IMG/VR virus record: IMGVR_UViG_3300017734_000004
Location: 1 to 62,357 of that record
DNA from: a virus
Length of the DNA: 62,357 nt
Direction: 5' to 3' (one strand)
This document shows positions 56,089-62,357 of the stretch, piece after piece (position 1 is the first letter of the stretch; every line of letters starts with the position of its first letter). The translations under genes were made by a program, and so were the position numbers. Below the pieces are notes generated by a model. The model had not been told where the DNA came from. It saw nothing but the letters and a program-made list of their open reading frames with translations, and did not search any database.

Positions 56089-57897
56089 TCAGTTCTTAGG
56101 TAGGAAACTGTTAGAGAAATCAATGGCCTCTTGCTTATCTGATTGAAAATGAATTGATTGAAACAAAGGCTTCTTGAGCATCCATGATATGAATCCTGTC
56201 TGTGATGAGTTCATTATCATCAGGTATGGCTCTTCAATTGGTGTCGGATACCCGCCTGTCTCTGTCTCTCGCACCTTACGTACATGCAACTCAGTGAGCT
56301 TGCGTATGTTGTGGTCAGGTGATTGAACCTTCCGATGAATAGTCAGGAAGCAATCTGCTCTGTTCACAAACTTGCCGCCGCCCTCCGTGTCTTCTGCATA
56401 GGGGGCTACAGGCAGCCCGTCAGGACCTTTGCGTCGTTGAGCTTCTGTGAAGGCGTGGGTGTTGAGCCACACCGCCACGTTGTTTGCCTTTGAAAACGTC
56501 AGAAAGGAACTGGCTGACTCGTAGTGGTAGTCATGCACCCCGATGTTGCTGCCCTTCATGTCCAACTTCAAGCTATTGTATGGATCAATGAACACCGCAT
56601 CAACAGGTTGTTGCTTCATGATCTTCTCCATGAACACAATCAGATCGCTGTAGCTGTACACCTGGTTGTTGCTGATAACCGTGAAGTACTTGTTGACCCA
56701 CTCGTATGCTGCCTTGCGTTCGTAGTAGTTCATGTCAGATATCTTTTTGTCTGACGCAAACTGCATGAGCTGCATCTTGATTGATGCCGTCCTGTTCTCT
56801 GATGAGTACAACACCCAGTGCCACTCATGCTTGATGGCTGAGTTGACAATCAGGTACAGCGCTGACGTGGTCTTACCCACGTTGCTGTGCCCGTTGATGA
56901 TAACGAACTCTTTCTTGTATCGGAAGTGATCGTCAAGGCGCTCGTCACCTGTAAGCAACCCGACTTCGATCTTGCCCTGCGAGAAGTCATCGATCCACCT
57001 GAAGTCCTCGTCATCCGAAGAGATGAAAGACATGTCGCCATCGTTGATGAGCAGGTCCCTTTCCGCTGACTGCTCGTTGTCAATCAAAGCCTTGATAGGC
57101 ATGGACTTGCCCTTCTCGATACCGCTGATGACAGTCGCCTTGGCATGTTCGATAGAATCTACGTCCCTCTTCTCAATCTCTCGCATCAGTATGCGCAGCA
57201 CCTCGTCCTCCTCCATGCGCCCTGCTGAGATATATCCGCCACACAGGATTGAGGCCTTGTTGAGTGTCATCCACTTCTCCCCGTCCTCTGCGTTACGTAT
57301 CATTCTCGCCGCCAGGTTGAGCTTCATGTAGTCCGTGTATGAATACGCTTCGTTGTCAGGCTTCTGCTCCGTGGCAAACTCAGACGTGAACGCACCAAAC
57401 TTCTTGGACGTGTCCTTGATTACGATGTCAGGGTCATACGACTCAAAGCAAGCCCTGGATTCATTGATGCCAGACTCGTCAACCTCTAAGAAGTATTGCT
57501 TGTGGAAGTATGTACACAGCGCCCTGAAGTGATCGCGGTGACGTTCAGGGTTGGTGATGCGAACCAAGGCCTTGATGCCATCGCCGCTCGGTGACACCCA
57601 ACACGAGTACACATACTCGTCAGTAGCTAACGCCGTCTTCACTTCATCGACAGCGACGTGGTCAAAGTCCAGGATGATGTATCCTGAGTGCTCAAACAGA
57701 GCGTCATCGCTACGGGAGGAGAACTCGCCACTGAAGCAAACCAGCGGCAGCTCTTTCTTCTTCGGCTTGTTGCCTGACCTTACCTCAGATATAAGTGATC
57801 TCGACCTGCCCTCCTGTATGCGTCGTAGGGCAGTAGGTAGGGTGATGTGATGAGGTGTCTTTGTCTCCCTTATGCTCTTGAATATCGTTACAGTCAT
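56089..57897 (-). CDS. Primase-helicase (BT4734-type primase N-terminus, SF4 helicase C-terminus) (602 aa)
   Basis: Residues 1-165 resemble the BT4734/VirE N-terminal domain, a primase-like fold: YIILDFDHV (73-81) with DxD metal ligands, SPSGDGIKALV (102-112) and RACFESYDPD (148-157). A middle helical linker follows (about 185-275). The helicase has Walker A GHSNVGKTT (336-344), Walker B AVFIDPYNSL (434-443) and an ECxH-like LNTHAFTEAQRR motif (about 470-485). It synthesises primers and unwinds the fork, analogous to T7 gp4. No phage DNA polymerase was recognised, so it probably recruits the host's. Confidence 0.85.
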   Translation of the reverse strand: MTVTIFKSIRETKTPHHITLPTALRRIQEGRSRSLISEVRSGNKPKKKELPLVCFSGEFSSRSDDALFEHSGYIILDFDHVAVDEVKTALATDEYVYSCWVSPSGDGIKALVRITNPERHRDHFRALCTYFHKQYFLEVDESGINESRACFESYDPDIVIKDTSKKFGAFTSEFATEQKPDNEAYSYTDYMKLNLAARMIRNAEDGEKWMTLNKASILCGGYISAGRMEEDEVLRILMREIEKRDVDSIEHAKATVISGIEKGKSMPIKALIDNEQSAERDLLINDGDMSFISSDDEDFRWIDDFSQGKIEVGLLTGDERLDDHFRYKKEFVIINGHSNVGKTTSALYLIVNSAIKHEWHWVLYSSENRTASIKMQLMQFASDKKISDMNYYERKAAYEWVNKYFTVISNNQVYSYSDLIVFMEKIMKQQPVDAVFIDPYNSLKLDMKGSNIGVHDYHYESASSFLTFSKANNVAVWLNTHAFTEAQRRKGPDGLPVAPYAEDTEGGGKFVNRADCFLTIHRKVQSPDHNIRKLTELHVRKVRETETGGYPTPIEEPYLMIMNSSQTGFISWMLKKPLFQSIHFQSDKQEAIDFSNSFLPKN

Positions 57898-57929
57898 CGT
57901 CGATGTCGATCGTTAAAATGATTTTGATT

Positions 57930-58169
57930 TTACCCCCTGTGTTCATGGTCGGTGAGGTTTGAATACGAGATGAACTTCTTGTCAAGTATCTCTCGAATGA
58001 TAATCTTCTTTTCTGTCTTCGCATTCTTTCCGTACAACTCACGACCAAGTCTTTCAATAGTCTTTGTGTCGTACTTCAAGATATCAGCGGGACTATCGAA
58101 GACGGATACAATCCACATGACACGCTCGTGTACAACCTTCCGTTTCTTGAAGGCGACACGAGCGTTCAT
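57930..58169 (-). CDS. Basic hypothetical protein (79 aa)
   Basis: The start at 58169 (MNARVAFKKRKVVHERVMWI) is preferred since the longer frame overlaps the SSB-like gene's stop. KAKTEKKIIIREILDKKFIS-like basic helices and YDTKTIERLGRELYGK suggest DNA or protein contact. Placed between primase-helicase and SSB-like genes. No family assigned. Confidence 0.65.
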   Translation of the reverse strand: MNARVAFKKRKVVHERVMWIVSVFDSPADILKYDTKTIERLGRELYGKNAKTEKKIIIREILDKKFISYSNLTDHEHRG

Positions 58170-58185
58170 GTAGTAGATAGGTGCT

Positions 58186-58488
58186 TTAGAATGGCATGTC
58201 ATCAGCGACAGCCTCCTTCTTAGCTTGCTTCTCAGCTCTCTTCTCCTTGGCAGCTTCGCTGTTAGGATCGTACACTGTGGTGTATGGCTTGTCGTTCTTG
58301 GACAGAGCCAACTTCAACCATACATTCCCGCCCTCTCCGTTCTGTTGTACGGGGGTGGCGTACTTGTCAATCATTTCCTGTAGCTCATTGACCTTGAGCT
58401 TGACGGTCATGCTTGCAAACTTGCCATCGTAAAAACGTGGCTCCTCGGTGTACCCTACGAGTACTGAATCATACTTAGTATCACTCAT
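58186..58488 (-). CDS. SSB-like protein with acidic tip DDMPF (100 aa)
   Basis: A short beta-rich body (YDSVLVGYTEEPRFYDGKFA, GNVWLKLALSKNDKPYTTVY) followed by a charged helix (EKRAEKQAKKEA) and the C-terminal VADDMPF. The DDxPF end is the hallmark of bacterial SSB tails that recruit replication proteins. The body is shorter than the usual OB fold, so it may be a minimal or diverged ssDNA-binding protein. Neighbouring exonuclease and annealing genes agree. Confidence 0.7.
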   Translation of the reverse strand: MSDTKYDSVLVGYTEEPRFYDGKFASMTVKLKVNELQEMIDKYATPVQQNGEGGNVWLKLALSKNDKPYTTVYDPNSEAAKEKRAEKQAKKEAVADDMPF

Positions 58489-58505
58489 AATAAAAAATTA
58501 AATTG

Positions 58506-59267
58506 TTAAACTTCAAAGACCGCGTAGTGCGACTTCGTTTTTTGATCACGGGCCAACCACTCCTTGATGTTGGTGACGGCTTCATGAAATTTCATCTCCC
58601 CCCGAAGCATAGTCTCTTCGGTACACTTGATTAGTGCGGGATAGTATGGATCTGTTTTTTCCTGTGCCACCCAGTAGTAATCTTGAATGCCGAAGACATT
58701 GCTGTAGATATACGCTTGGATGTCGTAAGACCAGCTATTCACGTCATACTTGAACTTGTTGATACTTCTACAGCTCTTGCTGTCTGTGATGAACCCGTCA
58801 CCAAGGCAGTCAAGGAATCCTTTGAGGGGTATGCCGTCCATGTCTACGTTGAACTCGACTTGATATTCTCCCTTGAGATATGTGTCAAGCAACCCGCATT
58901 CATCGAGCCTTAAGATCATGGCGTTCGCTTGATCCACATCCTCTTGCGTCACAATCTGCTTGTCAGCATTATGCGCTGCTTGAATAGACTCAGCCCTCCA
59001 CTCTTTGTATCTCTTGGTCATACGTGGGCTACGTCCACCAATCTCCGCACAGATTTCTGCATCGTCCAGGGTGTAGAACGTATCCGCTGCTTTCTCAGGT
59101 TCGAATAGTAGCATGTCGTACAGGGTGCCAAAGTGCAAAGCGTCTGACTCCTTCCTAAGCTCACCCCTCATGTACATCTCCCAGAGACGCATGTCTCCAA
59201 GAGCGTACTTGATTGACGAGTACGACAGGTGACCCTTACCTACTGCTTTTGTTAGTTCATCTCTCAT
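58506..59267 (-). CDS. PD-(D/E)XK exonuclease, RecE/Cas4-like (253 aa)
   Basis: HLSYSSIKYALGDMRLWEMY and ALHFGTLYDMLLF (43-55) give the N-terminal RecB-like helix motif. GIPLKGFLDCLGDGFITDSK (145-164) supplies the D...DxK site, and WSYDIQAYIYSN (179-190) the QxxxY motif. These are typical of DUF3799/RecE-type 5'-3' exonucleases that pair with annealing proteins for phage recombination. That partner is encoded at 59472..60002. It overlaps gene 59257..59475 by 11 bp. Confidence 0.85.
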   Translation of the reverse strand: MRDELTKAVGKGHLSYSSIKYALGDMRLWEMYMRGELRKESDALHFGTLYDMLLFEPEKAADTFYTLDDAEICAEIGGRSPRMTKRYKEWRAESIQAAHNADKQIVTQEDVDQANAMILRLDECGLLDTYLKGEYQVEFNVDMDGIPLKGFLDCLGDGFITDSKSCRSINKFKYDVNSWSYDIQAYIYSNVFGIQDYYWVAQEKTDPYYPALIKCTEETMLRGEMKFHEAVTNIKEWLARDQKTKSHYAVFEV

Positions 59268-59475
59268 TGTTCAGGTCGTTCCAGTGTTTAGTTCTTTCAA
59301 ATAAATCTTTTACCACTTCACTTTCAGGATAATTAAAATGTGAATCAACGGCACCACGCGCATCTTCATTGCACATGTATTTGCTGCGCTTGTAGTAATC
59401 ATACAGGATGGCTCTCATGTCCTTGACTAGCTTGTCTCTGCGCTCGTCAAGCTCGGCTCGAATGTCTGGATTCAT
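59257..59475 (-). CDS. Small helical hypothetical protein (72 aa)
   Basis: MNPDIRAELDERRDKLVKDM and DYYKRSKYMCNEDARGAVDS form charged helices. It lies between the annealing protein and the exonuclease with ATGA overlap upstream, so it probably belongs to the recombination unit. Function unknown. Confidence 0.75.
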   Translation of the reverse strand: MNPDIRAELDERRDKLVKDMRAILYDYYKRSKYMCNEDARGAVDSHFNYPESEVVKDLFERTKHWNDLNNER

Positions 59476-60002
59476 ACGAACTTCTTCAGCCCATCCTTTT
59501 GACGATCGCTCAAGTCTGCACCGTACTTGGCAAGCACATTGTCGTATGCCTTCTGCTTGTCAGTAGCTGACTTGATGTAGCCGACGGCGCTGTCCATGAT
59601 GTTTGCCTTGGGCTTTGCCTTGGACTTGACCTTGGGCATGTTCTCCTGTTGGTGGATAGCATCTGCCACCTCGCCTGCCGAGGCCATAGAATCATCAACT
59701 CCAATGCCCATCATCGCCAGAGCACGACCGACAGCGGACGTCTCGCAGTTCTCGATGTACGATGTCTTGTTGATGTTGCCGTTGGCTTGCACCTCGTGAG
59801 CATGTCCCGTAGATATGACGCGCTGCTCAGGATCGGCAATGGTTGCCTTGCATACGGCCTGCTCTGAATCTAGGACTGGAAACTCTGTAGCGATTGTCCA
59901 GTTGTCGTACTTGGGTTCTGCGCGGAAGTACTTGACGCGCTCTTTGACCTCGACATATTGCTTGCCTCGGATGTTTACTGTTTTGAACTTGTGTGTTCCC
60001 AT
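59472..60002 (-). CDS. ssDNA annealing protein, ERF/Rad52-like (176 aa)
   Basis: The segment NKTSYIENCETSAVGRALAM (78-97), with GHAHEVQANGN before it, matches the ENxETSAxGRALA motif of phage ERF/Sak-type annealing proteins. The N-terminal beta part (YVEVKERVKYFRAEPKYDNW, WTIATEFPV) is consistent. The C-terminal third is a basic linker plus a small helical domain. Annealing of single strands with the adjacent exonuclease is the expected role. The leader contains CAATTCAATTCATT directly before the start. Confidence 0.75.
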   Translation of the reverse strand: MGTHKFKTVNIRGKQYVEVKERVKYFRAEPKYDNWTIATEFPVLDSEQAVCKATIADPEQRVISTGHAHEVQANGNINKTSYIENCETSAVGRALAMMGIGVDDSMASAGEVADAIHQQENMPKVKSKAKPKANIMDSAVGYIKSATDKQKAYDNVLAKYGADLSDRQKDGLKKFV

Positions 60003-60039
60003 AATGAATTGAATTGTGTGTAAAAGTACGAATGAAATG

Positions 60040-60492
60040 TTAGTGAGTGGCCTCTTGTTGAATTGTTTTTTTTCTGCCCCGCAGTATATCTATCTGTCTA
60101 TCAATGTATTGCACCTGAAGCGCGGCTGATCCGACCCACCCTTCTGTGATCATCTTGATGCCTACATTCTTCAAGCACTTGTAGAGTTGGTTGAATATTT
60201 TGTCGGTCTTCAATAATCTCTGAGCCGAGCTGTACATCTCTGAAAGTTGCTGCCTGTTGTAATCTTGGAAGTAAGACTTGATGGCGTGGTTTGTTTTTGA
60301 TCCATACCTATACATGTGTTGATTGCAGAACAGGAGGTACAGCATATACGCTTGTCTCTTGAACTTAGAATTGGTGCTTTCTTCGCGCATCTTGAACTCC
60401 CTGGCAAGGGCCATAGTCATGAGCGCATTGACCTCACGCTCAAGGTCTTGGAAATCTTTGATTGCTCTGGAGGTAAGTTTTTTGTCAGGCAT
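60040..60492 (-). CDS. Hypothetical helical protein (150 aa)
   Basis: All-helical, Lys/Gln-rich, with MPDKKLTSRAIKDFQDLERE at the start and AYMLYLLFCNQHMYRYGSKT in the middle. No motif recognised. It overlaps gene 60485..60862 by 8 bp and lies 38 bp ahead of the annealing-protein gene. Confidence 0.78.
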   Translation of the reverse strand: MPDKKLTSRAIKDFQDLEREVNALMTMALAREFKMREESTNSKFKRQAYMLYLLFCNQHMYRYGSKTNHAIKSYFQDYNRQQLSEMYSSAQRLLKTDKIFNQLYKCLKNVGIKMITEGWVGSAALQVQYIDRQIDILRGRKKTIQQEATH

Positions 60493-60862
60493 GTAAAGAA
60501 AGTTTCATGTATTCGTGAATGGATATGTACTTGACCAACACCTTGAACATCCGTGCGGAAGCCAGTGCCAATCTCTTTGAGGTCTCAAGCGTGTCTATCC
60601 TGTCTTGCTCAACACCGAGAACCTCATCAATGAGCACCTGCCCTGCTTGCTTGGAGTTGATCTCTTCAATCAGGTCGCCCACTGCATCGTCTGTCATCTC
60701 TGAGAACGTGGTAGCCACGTCCAAAGAATCCCATGCAAGCCAGTCATCAAAGCCCTCAGCCCGTATGTCGTGAAGGCACAGGTCGATGGCCGCATTGTTG
60801 GTTTTGTTTCCGTCCATACGCATGGCTTCGATGCGTATCAGTGCTTCTTCTTGTGTCATCAT
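60485..60862 (-). CDS. Hypothetical acidic helical protein (125 aa)
   Basis: The start is placed at the first of two ATGs, MMTQEEALIRIEAMRMDG, because upstream codons in the frame lie within the tRNA. Acidic helices (FSEMTDDAVGDLIEEINSKQ). First protein gene after the tRNA. Function unknown. Confidence 0.75.
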   Translation of the reverse strand: MMTQEEALIRIEAMRMDGNKTNNAAIDLCLHDIRAEGFDDWLAWDSLDVATTFSEMTDDAVGDLIEEINSKQAGQVLIDEVLGVEQDRIDTLETSKRLALASARMFKVLVKYISIHEYMKLSLHA

Positions 60863-60873
60863 TGTGTGTTTTG

Positions 60874-60947
60874 CGATCCCACAGGGACTCGAACCCCGAA
60901 CCTGCACATTAGAAGTGTGCTGCTCTATCCAGTTGAGCTATGGGACC
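60874..60947 (-). tRNA. tRNA-Arg (anticodon UCU)
   Basis: A complete cloverleaf: acceptor GGTCCCA/TGGGATC (seven pairs, one G-U), D arm GCTC...GAGC, anticodon stem GCACA/TGTGC with loop CTTCTAA (anticodon TCT, reads AGA), T arm CGGGG/CCCTG with TTCGAGT, discriminator G. CCA is not encoded. It starts 7 bp after the stop of the GP88-like gene. AGA is a common arginine codon in the phage genes, which may explain its retention. Confidence 0.95.
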
Positions 60948-60954
60948 TGACTAA

Positions 60955-61563
60955 TCAGTGCATCACCAACCCCACTTTGTTGGATGCGTTGAACCACTTG
61001 GTCGCCATGACATCAGACTTCATAGCATTGACATACCCTGCCCCCTCCAAGGCCTCCACGTCGTCAAAGATGCGACAGTGACGGTGCTTGCTGTAGTCGA
61101 TAAGCTCATCTCGTGTGCCCCCCTCACTGAAGATGATGTCAAAGTTCTCGGGCATGGTCCTGTGTAAAAATAGAGGAATGGATTTCGTGTATGAATAGAA
61201 GCGGACATTGGGCAAGACCTTGGCAATCTCAATCCACTTGTCGATGTATGCCGTGGAATAGTAGTCGCCAGAGTCATGGACACGGAGGATGTCTACACGT
61301 TTCTTCGTCAACTCAGCCACCATCTTGTCTACGAAGGAGTCGCATTTGGTTGCCATGTATCTGTACTGAAAGGCAGGGGCGACATTGCTCCACACATACG
61401 CACCCTTCTGTGCATAGCAGAACTTAGCACACTCACCTGCAAAGGGGCAGGTTCTCTTGCCGTCCGAATCTTGGAATGCAGGGATACCGAAGTTGAAGAC
61501 CCGTTGCCCAATGATGTTGCTCGTCCTTTTGAGCTTGGTGTTTTGAGTAATGAGATGTGGCAT
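60955..61563 (-). CDS. GP88-like cysteine-cluster protein (202 aa)
   Basis: The start at 61563 (MPHLITQNTKLKRTSNIIGQ) lies behind the CAATTCAATTCAATG leader; the frame's further upstream extension runs through hairpin 61580..61639 and is rejected. TCPFAGECAKFCYAQKGAY carries C39, C45 and C49 (CX5CX3C), the signature of the phage GP88 family. RVHDSGDYYSTAYIDKWIEI and VRFYSYTKSIPLFLH follow the same family plan, which resembles a reduced radical-SAM barrel. Biochemical role is not established. Confidence 0.8.
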   Translation of the reverse strand: MPHLITQNTKLKRTSNIIGQRVFNFGIPAFQDSDGKRTCPFAGECAKFCYAQKGAYVWSNVAPAFQYRYMATKCDSFVDKMVAELTKKRVDILRVHDSGDYYSTAYIDKWIEIAKVLPNVRFYSYTKSIPLFLHRTMPENFDIIFSEGGTRDELIDYSKHRHCRIFDDVEALEGAGYVNAMKSDVMATKWFNASNKVGLVMH

Positions 61564-61579
61564 TGAATTGAATTGTATA

Positions 61580-61639
61580 AGAGGGGTTTGTAATATATCT
61601 CTCTCAATTACATTGAGAGATATATTACTAAACCTCTCT
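61580..61639. other. Long hairpin, early-arm element 4
   Basis: AGAGGGGTTTGTAATATATC... pairs with its complement ending AAACCTCTCT around a short TAC loop, about 27 pairs with small bulges. It is nearly the same as element 2 (3487) in flanks and upper stem. It lies in the leader of the GP88-like gene on the minus strand, 17 bp before the start, and overlaps by two bases the stop of gene 61638..61727. Confidence 0.88.
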
Positions 61640-61727
61640 AATGGTTTGAGTCCTTTCGGTCCAGTCCCCATCCGACACCGATGACGATGCCACATGCAAG
61701 ACAGGTGAAGCAAAGCAGAACAATCAT
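61638..61727 (-). CDS. 29-residue membrane peptide
   Basis: MIVLLCFTCLACGIVIGVGW is one hydrophobic span followed by GLDRKDSNH. It has an ATGA overlap with the stop of 61724..62008 and fills the only gap before hairpin 61580..61639. Tiny phage membrane peptides of this type can act on envelope proteins; the role here is unknown. Confidence 0.6.
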   Translation of the reverse strand: MIVLLCFTCLACGIVIGVGWGLDRKDSNH

Positions 61728-62008
61728 TTGCCTACCTTCTCTTCGTACTTACGATCCCACTCCTCCAGGTGATCGAACTCAGGTTCATCTGTGAACTTCG
61801 GGGACTCTTCTATGACGTATTGTGCAACCAGTGCTTCTATGTCGTCAATCACATCTTCCGCTTGGCTGTGTGTGAGGTCGTAGCTTTCTGTCAACAGGTA
61901 CGCGAGTTTCTGGTATGCGCTTTCAACGCCACCTGACAGGGAGTATGTAACGCGCTTGGCATTGAAGCAGTTGCTTACTTGCTCTTTAATTTTTAGTTCG
62001 TCATTCAT
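61724..62008 (-). CDS. Hypothetical acidic early protein (94 aa)
   Basis: The ATG at 62008 (MNDELKIKEQVSNCFNAKRV) shares a base with the upstream stop (TAATG); a TTG two codons earlier is less likely. Acidic helical protein with ESYDLTHSQAEDVIDDIEAL. Function unknown. Confidence 0.75.
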   Translation of the reverse strand: MNDELKIKEQVSNCFNAKRVTYSLSGGVESAYQKLAYLLTESYDLTHSQAEDVIDDIEALVAQYVIEESPKFTDEPEFDHLEEWDRKYEEKVGK

Positions 62009-62226
62009 TACCAATCAATTGTTTCGTGGTGATTTATTGCTGTCAATCGTAGCTCGTGTTGCTCTCTACCGATGGCGGGGTGCTGACCTTTGGGTACGCC
62101 CAACCACACTGCGTCGAATGTGAAATCGTACAGGTCTTCGCTGAGTTGTGTGTCGTGTACCTCGATGACAACCAGATCGTCGTCATGGTATTCGCTCAAG
62201 GCTTCGATTAGTTCTGCTTTTGTCAT
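62008..62226 (-). CDS. Small hypothetical protein (72 aa), MTKAELIEALSEY type
   Basis: MTKAELIEALSEYHDDDLVV followed by a beta pair is a widespread small phage protein pattern (a helix then LVxIxxxD). It is ATGA-coupled to the join-spanning gene upstream. No function assigned. Confidence 0.8.
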   Translation of the reverse strand: MTKAELIEALSEYHDDDLVVIEVHDTQLSEDLYDFTFDAVWLGVPKGQHPAIGREQHELRLTAINHHETIDW

Positions 62227-62357
62227 GCTTGTCCGATCTTAATAAGGTTTTCGTCAAGGATTTGCTTCATGATGTCGTCGATGATTTGGTCCATGACGTT
62301 AGCGCCGTCACTCCAGTTGCAGTACCCTTTTGTGGTTCGCAACCAGTTTGTGAAATC
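62223..62357 (-). CDS. 3' end of the 140-aa gene crossing the genome join
   Basis: Bases 62357 to 62226 continue the frame of gene 1..411 (the first 123 of these bases are the duplicate), ending TGA at 62223-62225 after ...KIGQA. The full gene on the circle is 423 bp. Its stop overlaps the ATG of the next gene (62226). Confidence 0.85.
   Translation of the reverse strand, partial: DFTNWLRTTKGYCNWSDGANVMDQIIDDIMKQILDENLIKIGQA
62235..62357. repeat. Terminal direct repeat, right copy (circular overlap)
   Basis: Identical over 123 bases to the left end of the window. See the left copy for interpretation. Confidence 0.93.

Noticed and set aside
61564-61713. Fifty-codon N-terminal extension of the GP88-like gene
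   Set aside because: It would translate both arms of the long hairpin and overlaps the 29-aa peptide gene; the start at 61563 has the CAATTCAATTCA leader.
1-62357. Integrase/attP and lysogeny module
   Set aside because: No tyrosine or serine recombinase motif, no CI-like repressor; the 434-478 tRNA-like element alone is not enough to call an attachment site.
1-62357. CRISPR array
   Set aside because: No regularly spaced direct repeats were seen; the only tandem repeats (17515-17580 Gly-X-Y codons, 36229-36324) are in-frame protein repeats.

Overview
The window is a complete, circularly closed phage genome. Its first 123 bases recur exactly as its last 123 bases, so the unit genome is 62,234 bp, and one gene reads across the join. 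The gene set is that of a tailed, most likely podovirus-type, virulent phage: no integrase, excisionase or lysogeny repressor was recognised. The host is very probably a marine or aquatic Bacteroidota (Flavobacteriia-like). Four points indicate this: TAnnTTTG promoter boxes sit in late intergenic gaps; Shine-Dalgarno sequences are absent; the sigma factor starts like the Bacteroidota housekeeping RpoD; and one phage gene ends in a type IX secretion (T9SS) sorting domain, a system known only from that phylum. The order terminase - portal (about 800 aa) - fibres - scaffold - capsid (474 aa) - ring-like proteins - giant tail protein - very large internal proteins resembles crAss-like and related Bacteroidota podoviruses, but the genome is smaller.

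Layout. Two divergent arms leave a 0.7 kb non-coding region (about 4213-4875). The leftward (minus) arm runs 4137 to 1, crosses the join, and continues 62357 to 53851. It begins with about 20 very small, mostly ATGA-coupled genes of unknown function (host-takeover type), then a GP88-like cysteine protein, a tRNA-Arg(UCU), and a replication/recombination block: ERF/Rad52-like annealing protein, RecE/Cas4-like exonuclease, SSB-like protein, primase-helicase, PD-(D/E)XK resolvase, DnaA-domain-IV-like protein. A near full-length RpoD-like sigma factor comes last. Four long hairpins with conserved flanks and different stems, one branched leader structure and a CAATTCAATTCA leader motif punctuate this arm.

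The rightward (plus) arm runs 4876 to 53847. It holds a small lipoprotein, an EF-hand mini-protein, a DUF5675-like putative wall enzyme, a large fibre with lectin-like domains, one opposed winged-helix gene, a putative double Cpn10-like protein, HNH nuclease, large terminase, portal, collagen-like fibre, small basic and beta-rich head proteins, scaffold, major capsid, an array of five tandem paralogues, two ring/adaptor proteins, a 1,921-aa tail (muzzle-like) protein with its apparent C-terminal part in the next gene, three internal/ejected proteins (up to 1,752 aa), then a surface/lysis block. That block contains a holin, a T9SS-exported repeat protein, an outer-membrane barrel, a membrane coiled-coil protein, a thioredoxin-fold protein without CXXC, a DUF6321-like basic protein and a 907-aa virion protein with an HExxH motif and a C-terminal lytic transglycosylase. 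The arms converge with 3 bp between stop codons.

Most notable system: a phage-encoded envelope-remodelling cassette (46119-49930). It pairs a T9SS-sorted, signal-peptide-bearing surface protein with an outer-membrane barrel, next to the holin. The aspartate-rich GCxDxxAxNYxxxA repeats of the secreted protein are also inserted in the phage's own giant tail protein.
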